A DNA stretch of 12,558 nucleotides from Deltaproteobacteria bacterium. Lineage in GTDB: Bacteria > Desulfobacterota > G020345765. Made by a program: the position numbers and the translations under genes. Where the stretch lies: NCBI GenBank assembly GCA_030616835.1, contig JAUWWP010000039.1, positions 1-12,558 of the forward strand, given 5' to 3'. Within the stretch, counting starts at the first letter, position 1. The number at the start of each line of letters is the position of its first letter. The notes under the pieces were generated by a model. The model searched no databases and was not told the origin of the DNA. It was given only the letters and a program-made list of their open reading frames with translations. Of the stretch, positions 6,429 through 12,099 are shown piece after piece.

Positions 6429-8120
6429 TCAGTCAGCTACTGAGGTCCGGATCACCTCCTCCACCGTGGTAATCCCCTCCTTTAACTTGGTTAACCCACT
6501 CCGCCTCAGGGTCTTCATTCCCTGGCGAACTGCCTCCCTTTTGAGCTCCGCTGCCGATGCCCCGTTCAGAATAAACTCCTTGATCTCATCCCCTACCACC
6601 ATCACTTCGTACAGGGCCACCCTTCCCTTAAAACCAGTATCATGGCAGGTATTGCAGCCTTTTCCCTGGTAACAGGTGACGCTCCGAGCCTCCGCCTCAT
6701 CGAACCCGAGGTCAATTAAGGCCTGGACCGGAACCTTCAGCTCTTCCCGGCATTTGGAGCAGACTCGCCGGGCCAATCTCTGGGCCACGATACAGTTCAG
6801 GGAAGAGGATACCAGAAAAGGCTCTATCCCCATATTGAGCAGCCGGCTTATCGTACTGGGGGCATCATTGGTATGAAGGGTACTCAGAACCATATGCCCG
6901 GTCAGAGCCGCCTTTACCGCGATCTCCGCAGTCTCGAAATCCCGGATCTCCCCCACCATAATGATGTCGGGATCCTGCCTTAGAAAGGAGCGCAGGGCCG
7001 CCGCAAAATTCAATCCGATATCCTCCTTCATATGCACCTGGGTAATGCCCTTGAGGTTAAACTCCACTGGATCCTCAGCGGTGGAGATGTTTTCCGAAAT
7101 CTTATTCAGATCGGAGAGAGCCGAGTAAAGGGTGGTAGTCTTCCCACTCCCTGTCGGTCCGGTGACCAGAACCATCCCGAAAGGCTTGTGGATGCAATCT
7201 TTAAAATCCACGAGTGCCTTCTCTTCAAAGCCGAGCTTAGTCATATCCAGTTGGAGGTTAGATTTATCCAGGAGCCGCAATACTACCTTCTCTCCGAAAA
7301 GGCTGGGTAGAACCGAGACCCGGAAATCCATCTCCTGGCCCTTCGAGAGCTTCAACTTGATCCTCCCATCCTGGGGCAAACGCCTTTCCGCAATATCCAG
7401 TTTGGACATAATCTTGACCCGGGAGGTAATGGCATTCTTAAATTTCACCGGGAGTTTCATAACCTCATAAAGCACTCCATCAATACGGATACGAACCCGA
7501 AACTCATCCTCAAAGGGCTCAATATGAATATCACTGGCCTTTTTCTTGATTGCGTCCGTCAGGATCTCGTTCACTAACTTGATCACCGGGACATCCTCGG
7601 TGGCCTTCTCCAGCTCACCTATGCTGATCTCCGCTTCATCTTCCACTATATCAATCTCTTCGTCCATTTTGGCCATCACTTCTTGCAGAATAGATGAGGA
7701 ATCGTAATAGCGGTCAATCGCCCGCTTGATCGCACCTTCTGAGGCAATTACCACATCCACATCCAATTCAACTCTGAACTTGATCGCATCAATCGCATCT
7801 ATATTGGTTGGGTCAGCAGCGGCAACCACCAGGGTTGATCCTGCCCGGTTTACGGGAATAACCTGATATTTCGTGGCAACATCTTCAGGAACCAACTCAA
7901 TAGCCTCACTGGGAATCTCAACCTCATCCAGGTTTATGGAAGGAATCCCGTACTGTTCACTTAGAATCTTGGTTAACTCACTCTCATCAACCAATCCCAG
8001 TTTGGTCAGAGTGGTGCCCAACCGACCTCCCGTGGCCTTTTGCTCCTTTAAGGCCGCCTGAAGCTCCTCCGGCTTGATCAAATTCTTCCTTATTAAAAGT
8101 TCTCCTAATCTTTCTGCCAT
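6429..8120 (-). CDS. pilB: PilB/GspE-type assembly ATPase with MshEN-like N-terminus
   Basis: A 563-residue hexameric ATPase that drives type IV pilus extension or type II secretion at the inner membrane. The N-terminus has two tandem 24-residue MshEN-like motifs (4-27 and 33-56, each starting RLG and ending Q), the module that binds cyclic-di-GMP in MshE and many PilB proteins. The first has N13 where the consensus has Gly; the second keeps G42. Then come Walker A GPTGSGKT (321-328), TAEDPVE (347-353), Walker B with IMVGEIRD (387-394), the His box LSTLHTND (412-419), and a four-cysteine zinc motif (C454, C457, C489, C492) typical of PilB/GspE extension ATPases and absent from PilT. No pilC, pilT or pilin gene is adjacent, so PilB versus GspE cannot be fully settled. 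It begins at ATG 8120 after GGGGAG and sits upstream of the bactofilin operon. Confidence 0.92.
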   Translation of the reverse strand: MAERLGELLIRKNLIKPEELQAALKEQKATGGRLGTTLTKLGLVDESELTKILSEQYGIPSINLDEVEIPSEAIELVPEDVATKYQVIPVNRAGSTLVVAAADPTNIDAIDAIKFRVELDVDVVIASEGAIKRAIDRYYDSSSILQEVMAKMDEEIDIVEDEAEISIGELEKATEDVPVIKLVNEILTDAIKKKASDIHIEPFEDEFRVRIRIDGVLYEVMKLPVKFKNAITSRVKIMSKLDIAERRLPQDGRIKLKLSKGQEMDFRVSVLPSLFGEKVVLRLLDKSNLQLDMTKLGFEEKALVDFKDCIHKPFGMVLVTGPTGSGKTTTLYSALSDLNKISENISTAEDPVEFNLKGITQVHMKEDIGLNFAAALRSFLRQDPDIIMVGEIRDFETAEIAVKAALTGHMVLSTLHTNDAPSTISRLLNMGIEPFLVSSSLNCIVAQRLARRVCSKCREELKVPVQALIDLGFDEAEARSVTCYQGKGCNTCHDTGFKGRVALYEVMVVGDEIKEFILNGASAAELKREAVRQGMKTLRRSGLTKLKEGITTVEEVIRTSVAD

Positions 8121-8152
8121 AATCCTACTCCCCTATTCCTAAGTCCTTAACT

Positions 8153-8180
8153 AAATTAGCATATCCTCATAAGAAATCAA
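8153..8180 (-). promoter_or_regulatory. Possible promoter of pilB
   Basis: On the minus strand TTGATT (8175-8180), a 16-bp spacer and TAATTT (8153-8158) preceded by TGC, giving an extended -10 (TGnTAATTT). It lies in the 95-bp gap before pilB. Weaker than the other promoters in this window. Confidence 0.35.
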
Positions 8181-8215
8181 GGAGATCTTCCTGCTGGGTC
8201 TGCGATTAGGAAAAA

Positions 8216-8776
8216 TTAAATTTCTTTTTCCCCGAACACCTGAGCACTGAAGATCTCTATTTTTACCTCGCCTTCCTTCCAGGCCTCAGCGGGAAGGCCT
8301 GCCTTTAAGCAGGTATGCTCCAAAAAGGTCTCCCGATCCCAACCATATTCGGTGGCAACCTGGGGAAGGAGCACCCCCCGATGAAGACCCTTGGTTAGGT
8401 AAATCCCATGTTTTCCCACCTCTATTTCATTGGTGTCCTTGATCTCACGGAGGGGAGACAGTACCGATATTTCAAGCTCAATATCTTTCAATTCCTTCCG
8501 GGAAAGGGGAGGAAAACGGGGATCCTGGGTGGCCGCCGCAATGGCCATATCCTGAACGGTATGATGGAGAGATTTTTCCGAGACGAAATTGCCAATACAC
8601 CCCCGAAGCTGCCCTTTCTTATTGATAGTAACGAATGCCCCCTGCTTACCTTCAAGATTTTCCTCGGTTACGGTAAAGCTGGGTACCGAGCCCTTGGTAA
8701 CATACTCATTGATGCTCCGGTGGGCAATCTCTAACAGCCTCTTCTTTTCCCCTTCACTTAGATAAGTTTCGGACAT
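8216..8776 (-). CDS. AMMECR1-domain protein (AmmeMemoRadiSam system protein A type)
   Basis: A 186-residue protein that is essentially one AMMECR1 domain. Diagnostic are LRGCIGN (57-63), the invariant family signature, then [12 protein letters not shown] (85-96), [11 protein letters not shown] (99-109), [18 protein letters not shown] (124-141) and [17 protein letters not shown] (146-162). The domain's biochemical activity is unknown. It often occurs with a Memo-family dioxygenase and a radical-SAM protein, but neither is adjacent here. The ATG at 8776 is chosen over a TTG at 8797 because AAGGGGAAG lies directly before it. The start lies inside the last codons of the Nudix gene (23-bp overlap), implying coupled translation. 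Confidence 0.92.
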   Translation of the reverse strand: MSETYLSEGEKKRLLEIAHRSINEYVTKGSVPSFTVTEENLEGKQGAFVTINKKGQLRGCIGNFVSEKSLHHTVQDMAIAAATQDPRFPPLSRKELKDIELEISVLSPLREIKDTNEIEVGKHGIYLTKGLHRGVLLPQVATEYGWDRETFLEHTCLKAGLPAEAWKEGEVKIEIFSAQVFGEKEI

Positions 8777-9188
8777 TTCTTCCCCTTTTTTGCTCAAAGT
8801 AGTCTTTCAGGATCTTTTCATGGTCAAAGGCCAGGGGCCTGGGCAGAGTATCTTCGGTAAAGATTCCGATCCCCTTAGCATCATCGGCAGCTACCGGTTC
8901 TCCCTCGGCTCGGGCCAGATAAACCGTGGTAACCGTGTGGTGTCTTGGGTCCCGGTCAGGCCGGGAATAGGTATAGAACTGCTCCTGAAGCTGCACCCCA
9001 AGAGTGGTCTCTTCTCTTGCCTCTCTTACCGCTGCCTCCTCCAGGGATTCCCCATAGTCAAGGTAGCCACCGGGAATGGCCCAGCCGTAGGGAGGGTTCT
9101 TTCTTTCAATCAAAACAATTCCCCTGCCTTCCAGTTCAATGATGATATCCACCGTGGGGATGGGATTGCCTTGTCTTTCTCCGCTCAT
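8754..9188 (-). CDS. Nudix hydrolase
   Basis: A 144-residue Nudix-fold pyrophosphohydrolase. The Nudix box starts at G41 (GYLDYGE), with E47, then R55-E56 and E59-E60 (REAREE), the metal-binding glutamates. The following Gly of the consensus (GX5EX7REUXEEXGU) is Thr here (T62), a one-residue departure outside the metal ligands. The upstream strand [18 protein letters not shown] resembles MutT/ADP-ribose-type members that sanitise nucleotides or act on NDP-X, but the substrate cannot be read from the sequence. It starts at ATG 9188 with a weak GGGA. A good promoter lies at 9218-9246. It overlaps the AMMECR1 gene by 23 bp, so these two form an operon that may read into pilB. Confidence 0.93.
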   Translation of the reverse strand: MSGERQGNPIPTVDIIIELEGRGIVLIERKNPPYGWAIPGGYLDYGESLEEAAVREAREETTLGVQLQEQFYTYSRPDRDPRHHTVTTVYLARAEGEPVAADDAKGIGIFTEDTLPRPLAFDHEKILKDYFEQKRGRNVRNLSK

Positions 9189-9217
9189 AGCCGAATCCCA
9201 ATGCTTAAGAAAATTAT

Positions 9218-9246
9218 ATAATACCCCAGAAAAATCACGAAGTCAA
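9218..9246 (-). promoter_or_regulatory. Sigma70-type promoter of the Nudix-AMMECR1 operon
   Basis: On the minus strand TTGACT (9241-9246), a 17-bp spacer and TATTAT (9218-9223), followed by a second TATAAT-like string. Transcription should start near 9211, giving a leader of about 23 bases. Confidence 0.7.
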
Positions 9247-9586
9247 AGAAAATGAGAGCAGGACTTCCCCCCTAAAAAATAGTTATTGAGTTAGAATGTC
9301 TATTTAATTTCAAATAGTTGGAGGAATTAGCAAGTGAAAAAGTCTAATTTTAGAAAAATGGGGCAACTTTTCTCTAAACTAAATGATTTCTCCACCCCTG
9401 TCCGCCTAAGGAGGATATGGAGGATAAGGTGGATTATGATGCTATTTTATAATTTAGCAATAAGTGGATAGGCGGACTGGCCGACCCTTTGAGAGGGGAG
9501 AAGGTAATTTCTGAATACCCGGCTCTGGAAGCGGTAGTTAGATAAAAACAACGCAACAAGTAAACAACGTGGCTTTCTGCTAAAAT
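9247..9586. other. Intergenic region between the cassette cluster and the Nudix operon
   Basis: I see no gene here. It holds a short G+C-richer repeat-like segment (9399-9436, TGTCCGCC...GGAGGATAAGG) and an AGTGGATAGGCGGA string (9463-9476), both with related copies on the far side of the cassette cluster (11981-12009 and 11848-11861). The rest is A+T-rich and featureless. Confidence 0.5.
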
Positions 9587-9722
9587 ACCTAACGTCCAAG
9601 TTCAGTTGCGTGGGCGGACCAACACCAACCACGCTGGAACAACTAAAAAAACCGTTATCGGAGCAATCGACGTCCGCAGCGCGCGAGAGCTGGCCCACGT
9701 CAACTGCAACGCTTTGTTAGGC
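9587..9722 (-). other. Integron attC recombination site (136 bp, long variable loop)
   Basis: Read on the minus strand it begins with GCCTAAC (9716-9722, fits RYYYAAC) and ends with GTTAGGT (9587-9593, fits GTTRRRY). Inside are complementary arms CAGTTG / CAACTG and CGTGGGC / GCCCACG, with one unpaired A between the two stem blocks on the 5' arm. This is the extrahelical base that sets attC orientation, in the same place as in the aadA1-type attC. The loop between the arms is long, as in the largest attC sites. Its 3' portion CTTGGACGTTA is identical to that of the second site. It lies directly downstream of the lysine-rich small gene, where a cassette's attC should be. Confidence 0.85.
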
Positions 9723-9790
9723 CGCCATTTGCGACGGTTTGAATTGTCTCTTCTAGTAACTGATACACAACTTCCGTGCTTAATTTAAGG

Positions 9791-9916
9791 TCACCAGACA
9801 GCACTGGGCATTTTTTTCTTCTTTTCTTTTTTCAATTTTCGTTTTTCTTTTGGATTATGCTGGGCCTTTTTCTGTTGTTCCCTTTTGCCTTTGTCTTTTT
9901 TACCCTTATCACCCAT
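9791..9916 (-). CDS. Small lysine-rich protein (41 aa)
   Basis: The product starts MGDKGKKDKGKREQQ, continues KKAQHNPKEKRKLKK and ends EKKKKMPSAVW; about half the residues are Lys or Arg. It has a good AAGGAG eight bases before the ATG at 9916 and a strong promoter further upstream (10041-10069), so it is a real gene despite its size. I have a general impression of similar MGDKxKKDKxK-type small proteins annotated as hypothetical in other bacteria, but cannot name a family or function. Nucleic-acid binding would fit the charge and is only a guess. The last residues (MPSAVW) depart from the charged pattern and may reflect a shifted or altered 3' end. The gene is followed after 68 bp by an attC site, so it is the last gene of its cassette. 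Confidence 0.7.
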   Translation of the reverse strand: MGDKGKKDKGKREQQKKAQHNPKEKRKLKKEKKKKMPSAVW

Positions 9917-10002
9917 ATCTGTTTCTCCTTGCTTGAAAATGACTTGCGCCGAACTGTGGCGCCGAAACCCCTTATTCGGTCGTAGAGGTTAGCAGATGAG
10001 AT

Positions 10003-10024
10003 CGTTTGGCGTCACTGCCAAACG
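10003..10024. promoter_or_regulatory. Hairpin in the leader of the lysine-rich gene
   Basis: Eight-bp stem CGTTTGGC (10003-10010) / GCCAAACG (10017-10024) with a six-base loop, inside the roughly 118-base leader between the promoter at 10041-10069 and the ATG at 9916. There is no T-run, so it is not a standard terminator. A 20-codon frame (ATG 10034 to TAA) runs through it. A role in mRNA stability or attenuation is possible but unproven. Confidence 0.4.
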
Positions 10025-10040
10025 CCTCCAACATGCCCCG

Positions 10041-10069
10041 ATAATAGCAAAGTTAATACGATAAGTCAA
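10041..10069 (-). promoter_or_regulatory. Promoter of the small lysine-rich gene
   Basis: On the minus strand TTGACT (10064-10069), a 17-bp spacer and TATTAT (10041-10046). The -35 overlaps the TGA stop of the SGNH gene. The cassette therefore carries its own promoter for the second gene. Confidence 0.65.
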
Positions 10070-11148
10070 CGATTATGTTTAATGTATCGATCTGACCCCT
10101 TTCTTCCTTCATTTTTCGTAATTTCATTATATATTTCCGTGGCAATTAATTTGTGCCCTTTTTCTATTAAATGAATTAGGTCATTTCTAAAATATTGAGA
10201 TAATGGCTTATTGGTATTTTTGAATTTATTAATAGCATCTACTAGAATAATGTTCTCATTCTTAGATATTTCGCGTAACATTGATGCATATTTTTCGTGT
10301 AATTTAGGAATATCCTTTATTTGTTCGACATCCATTTTATAAAATGTTTTGAAAAATTTAAATGACCACAATGGCATTGCGTTTTCCTCAAACCCTGAAG
10401 GAGCAGTAATTAGAATGGGTACTTTATTTGTTTTTAGGATTTTAGAAACCATGCTAATAATATTCTTTCTAAAATCATTAATTGGAACTCTGTAATATTT
10501 CTTTCCTCCTATCTTAAATATCATCAACCTTATGAGATTAAAACAATATGAACCCCTTCCCAATGAAAACTGAAACTGATCTGTAAAACCTGATGGAACA
10601 ATCCAATGATCATTCCACCCAAAATAGATACAGACATAATCTGGATTGTAGGATAAAAGTTGCTTCAATAATAAATTACCTTGAAAAGTGGTATATCCTG
10701 GAACCGAGGCGTTAATTACTTCGAATTTAGTTTCCGGGTGATTTGTTATTAATAATTCTTCTAAAAAATCTGAATATAGCTTTTTTCCTAAAAAAGAACT
10801 TGAGTCTCCCAAAATTAAGATTCTAAAAGTATTTTTGGACTTAATTCTCGAGTATTCTTTTTTTCCCCGAAAACCGTAACTATTAGTAAATTCTGTATTT
10901 GGTATGGGTTTCCAAAATAATGATTTGTCAGACTTAAATAGTTTTATTCTAACGGGATTACCTTCTTCTAAAATTCCATCTTCATCCCATAATGGAATAC
11001 CTGTTGAATAACCAAATTGGAGATATCCAGAATGTATTTTGACTGGATCCCAATTTATAAGTCGTAAGATAATCTCAGAAAGAAAGAAAGAGCAGGAAAG
11101 GGAAAGAAAAATAGCTAATACTCGGAATAATATCGTTTTCTTTCTCAT
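10066..11148 (-). CDS. SGNH/GDSL-family hydrolase, membrane-anchored or exported
   Basis: A 360-residue protein with a hydrophobic N-terminus (about 5-31, after MRKK) that should be a signal anchor, then an extracytoplasmic domain. SGNH blocks are visible: LILGDSSS with the nucleophile S116, block II INASVPGYTT (G151), block III FGWND (N179), and the Asp/His pair DLIH (D323, H326). Such domains act as esterases or acyltransferases on polysaccharides or lipids; similar anchored proteins occur in cell-surface glycan loci, but no such genes are nearby. The coding region is strikingly A+T-rich compared with all flanking genes, and no ribosome-binding site precedes the ATG at 11148, where CGAAGTACG repeats lie instead. 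Together with the attC sites on both sides this marks it as an acquired cassette gene. Substrate unknown. Confidence 0.85.
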   Translation of the reverse strand: MRKKTILFRVLAIFLSLSCSFFLSEIILRLINWDPVKIHSGYLQFGYSTGIPLWDEDGILEEGNPVRIKLFKSDKSLFWKPIPNTEFTNSYGFRGKKEYSRIKSKNTFRILILGDSSSFLGKKLYSDFLEELLITNHPETKFEVINASVPGYTTFQGNLLLKQLLSYNPDYVCIYFGWNDHWIVPSGFTDQFQFSLGRGSYCFNLIRLMIFKIGGKKYYRVPINDFRKNIISMVSKILKTNKVPILITAPSGFEENAMPLWSFKFFKTFYKMDVEQIKDIPKLHEKYASMLREISKNENIILVDAINKFKNTNKPLSQYFRNDLIHLIEKGHKLIATEIYNEITKNEGRKGSDRYIKHNR

Positions 11149-11154
11149 TTTAAG

Positions 11155-11207
11155 CGAAGTACGCGAAGTACGGGGATGGTCATCGAAGTACGGGGACGGG
11201 GACGGCC
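11155..11207. repeat. Short direct repeats upstream of the SGNH gene
   Basis: Three copies of CGAAGTACG (11155-11163, 11164-11172, 11184-11192), the last two followed by GGGGA and then GGGGACGG-type strings. They fill the stretch where the SGNH leader should be, and their base composition differs sharply from the A+T-rich gene. Function unknown. Confidence 0.6.
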
Positions 11208-11225
11208 ATGAAAATATAACTTACT

Positions 11226-11285
11226 CATTAACGTCCAAGCTCAGCCGCCCGCCTTAAGCGGGTCGGCTGCAGCGAGTTGTTAGAA
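11226..11285 (-). other. Integron attC recombination site (60 bp)
   Basis: On the minus strand TTCTAAC (11279-11285) and GTTAATG (11226-11232) bracket a compact hairpin: CAGCCG, an unpaired A, CCCGC, a five-base loop, GCGGG and CGGCTG. The single extrahelical A between two perfectly paired blocks is the attC hallmark and sets the orientation. The R' end departs from GTTRRRY after GTTA, which is tolerated because those bases belong to the neighbouring cassette. The CTTGGACGTTA end matches the other site. The brnA stop lies six bases away, as expected for a cassette. Confidence 0.87.
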
Positions 11286-11291
11286 TCAGAC

Positions 11292-11519
11292 TCAAGCATA
11301 TATCTTCTTTAGTCGTTCTGCAATCCAGACCTTTATAATAGATTGGCGGGGAACACCAAGACGCTTTGCTTCCTTGTCTAAGGAGCGAATCATCCATATC
11401 GGGAAGTCAACATTGACTCTTCTCTGCTCCTGCTCAGGTCGTCTTGCCTTTGAGAGATCAAGATACTTGGAAATATCTTCCCCCGCATCAAATTTCTTGT
11501 CCAGTTCCTCAGCTTTCAT
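11292..11519 (-). CDS. brnA: BrnA-type CopG/ribbon-helix-helix antitoxin
   Basis: A 75-residue antitoxin. The N-terminal part (MKAEELDKKFDAGEDISKYL) is the acidic, flexible toxin-neutralising segment; it leads into a ribbon-helix-helix DNA-binding domain with the strand RRVNVDF (33-39) and two helices (about 42-54 and 57-71, VPRQSIIKVWIAERL). It neutralises BrnT and, with it, represses its own promoter. The start ATG 11519 is preceded by AGGAGG located inside the end of brnT, and the two genes overlap by 11 bp, so translation is coupled. It is the 3' gene of its cassette and ends six bases before an attC site. The alternative name is CopG-family antitoxin of a DUF497 toxin. Confidence 0.88.
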   Translation of the reverse strand: MKAEELDKKFDAGEDISKYLDLSKARRPEQEQRRVNVDFPIWMIRSLDKEAKRLGVPRQSIIKVWIAERLKKIYA

Positions 11520-11769
11520 ATACTTGTACCTCCTCTCTTCGAGATCGTCGCACTGATATTATCCTTATTCTCTCACCACGATACGCGATGATCCCAGACC
11601 AATGTCTACCACCAATTCTCCCGATTACAAGAAACCTGGGTTCGTCGCTAGTTCTTGCAGGAATTTCAATCAAATCAGGATCATCCCATAATGCTTGAGC
11701 TTCAACAAAATCTATGCCATGCTTCTTCTTGTTACTTTCACTCTTCTCAGGATCGAATTCAAATTCCAT
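11509..11769 (-). CDS. brnT: BrnT (DUF497) ribonuclease toxin
   Basis: An 86-residue toxin of the BrnT family, RelE-like mRNA-cleaving ribonucleases. Family marks are FEFDPEKSESNKKKHGIDF (3-21), the IGRIGGRH strand region (49-56) and the basic RIRIISVRRSRREE motif (67-80). Toxin-first order with an 11-bp overlap into brnA is normal for BrnTA. The ATG at 11769 has no ribosome-binding site; the -10 element ends only nine bases before it, so the mRNA is predicted to be leaderless. In an integron setting such toxin-antitoxin cassettes are known to stabilise arrays. Confidence 0.9.
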   Translation of the reverse strand: MEFEFDPEKSESNKKKHGIDFVEAQALWDDPDLIEIPARTSDEPRFLVIGRIGGRHWSGIIAYRGERIRIISVRRSRREEVQVYES

Positions 11770-11787
11770 GGTATAGATATTATACCA
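11769..11787. promoter_or_regulatory. Inverted repeat over the brnT start, likely BrnTA operator
   Basis: TGGTATA (11769-11775) and TATACCA (11781-11787), a perfect 7-bp inverted repeat with a five-base spacer. It overlaps the -10 element, the predicted transcription start and the first base of the ATG. This is the expected place and size for a ribbon-helix-helix operator in an autorepressed toxin-antitoxin operon. Binding is inferred. Confidence 0.6.
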
Positions 11788-11806
11788 ATATAGAATACTA
11801 TGTCAA
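11779..11806 (-). promoter_or_regulatory. Consensus promoter of brnTA
   Basis: On the minus strand TTGACA (11801-11806), a 16-bp spacer and TATAAT (11779-11784): both hexamers match the sigma70 consensus exactly. Transcription should begin within about two or three bases of the brnT ATG. Confidence 0.8.
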
Positions 11807-11810
11807 CCAA

Positions 11811-12062
11811 AAAAGTATACAGGATCTCCCCCATTATTTAGGTAAAGAGTGGATAGGTGGAATTTTCCAGCAAGCCTGTAAGGGCCGACGTCCTGAGCCC
11901 TTCGAGACGGACTCCGTCCTCCTCAGGACTTCGGAAGGAGCGAAACATCACGAAGGAGTGGGAGAAAACTTGTCCGCCTCTGTCCGCCCCAGGAGGATAA
12001 GGCGGGTTAAGGGGGGATGGGAAAAATGCTACAACGCAAATTCCTTTGGGTTTCGGGAGGCC
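11811..12062. repeat. Intergenic repeat-like segment
   Basis: No gene is visible. It contains AGTGGATAGGTGGA (11848-11861), a nested hairpin with GTCCTGAG (11890-11897) pairing to CTCAGGAC (11922-11929) around an inner GACGG/CCGTC stem (11906-11910 and 11914-11918), a doubled TGTCCGCC (11971 and 11981) and AGGAGGATAAGG (11991-12002). Related strings occur at 9399-9476 on the other side of the cassette cluster, and GTCCTGAG also occurs in the repeat downstream of selA. Confidence 0.5.
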
Positions 12063-12091
12063 TTGACGGTTATATTTCGGGTTGTTATACT
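12063..12091 (+). promoter_or_regulatory. Promoter of the HAD phosphatase gene
   Basis: TTGACG (12063-12068), a 17-bp spacer and TATACT (12086-12091). The ATG follows only eight bases after the -10, which predicts a leaderless or nearly leaderless transcript. Confidence 0.65.
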
Positions 12092-12099
12092 GGGAAAAA

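Larger units (their letters stand above)
9587..11810 (-). mobile_element. Integron gene-cassette cluster without a visible integrase
   Basis: Two attC sites in the same (minus) orientation each lie 3' of minus-strand genes, the layout of integron cassettes. Cassette one is brnT-brnA plus attC 11226-11285. Cassette two runs from about 11231 to 9593 (about 1.64 kb) and holds the SGNH gene, the 41-residue lysine-rich gene and attC 9587-9722. No tyrosine recombinase of the IntI type and no attI is recognised in the window, so this fits a cluster of attC sites lacking an integrase or the distal part of a larger array. The outer limit on the brnT side is uncertain; I place it just upstream of the brnT promoter. 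Confidence 0.75.

Noticed and set aside
9776..9985. Phe-rich plus-strand frame that looks like a small membrane protein
   Set aside because: It is the antisense of the lysine-rich gene (AAA/AAG read backwards gives TTT/CTT); it has no ribosome-binding site, while the minus-strand gene has one and a promoter.
9791..10068. TGA stops of the small gene and SGNH gene as selenocysteine codons
   Set aside because: Neither protein family uses selenocysteine at its end and the downstream frames do not extend a domain, despite selA being present.
9587..11285. Reading the two attC sites in plus orientation
   Set aside because: The unpaired A lies on the 5' arm only when read on the minus strand, and cassette genes precede the sites only in that direction.
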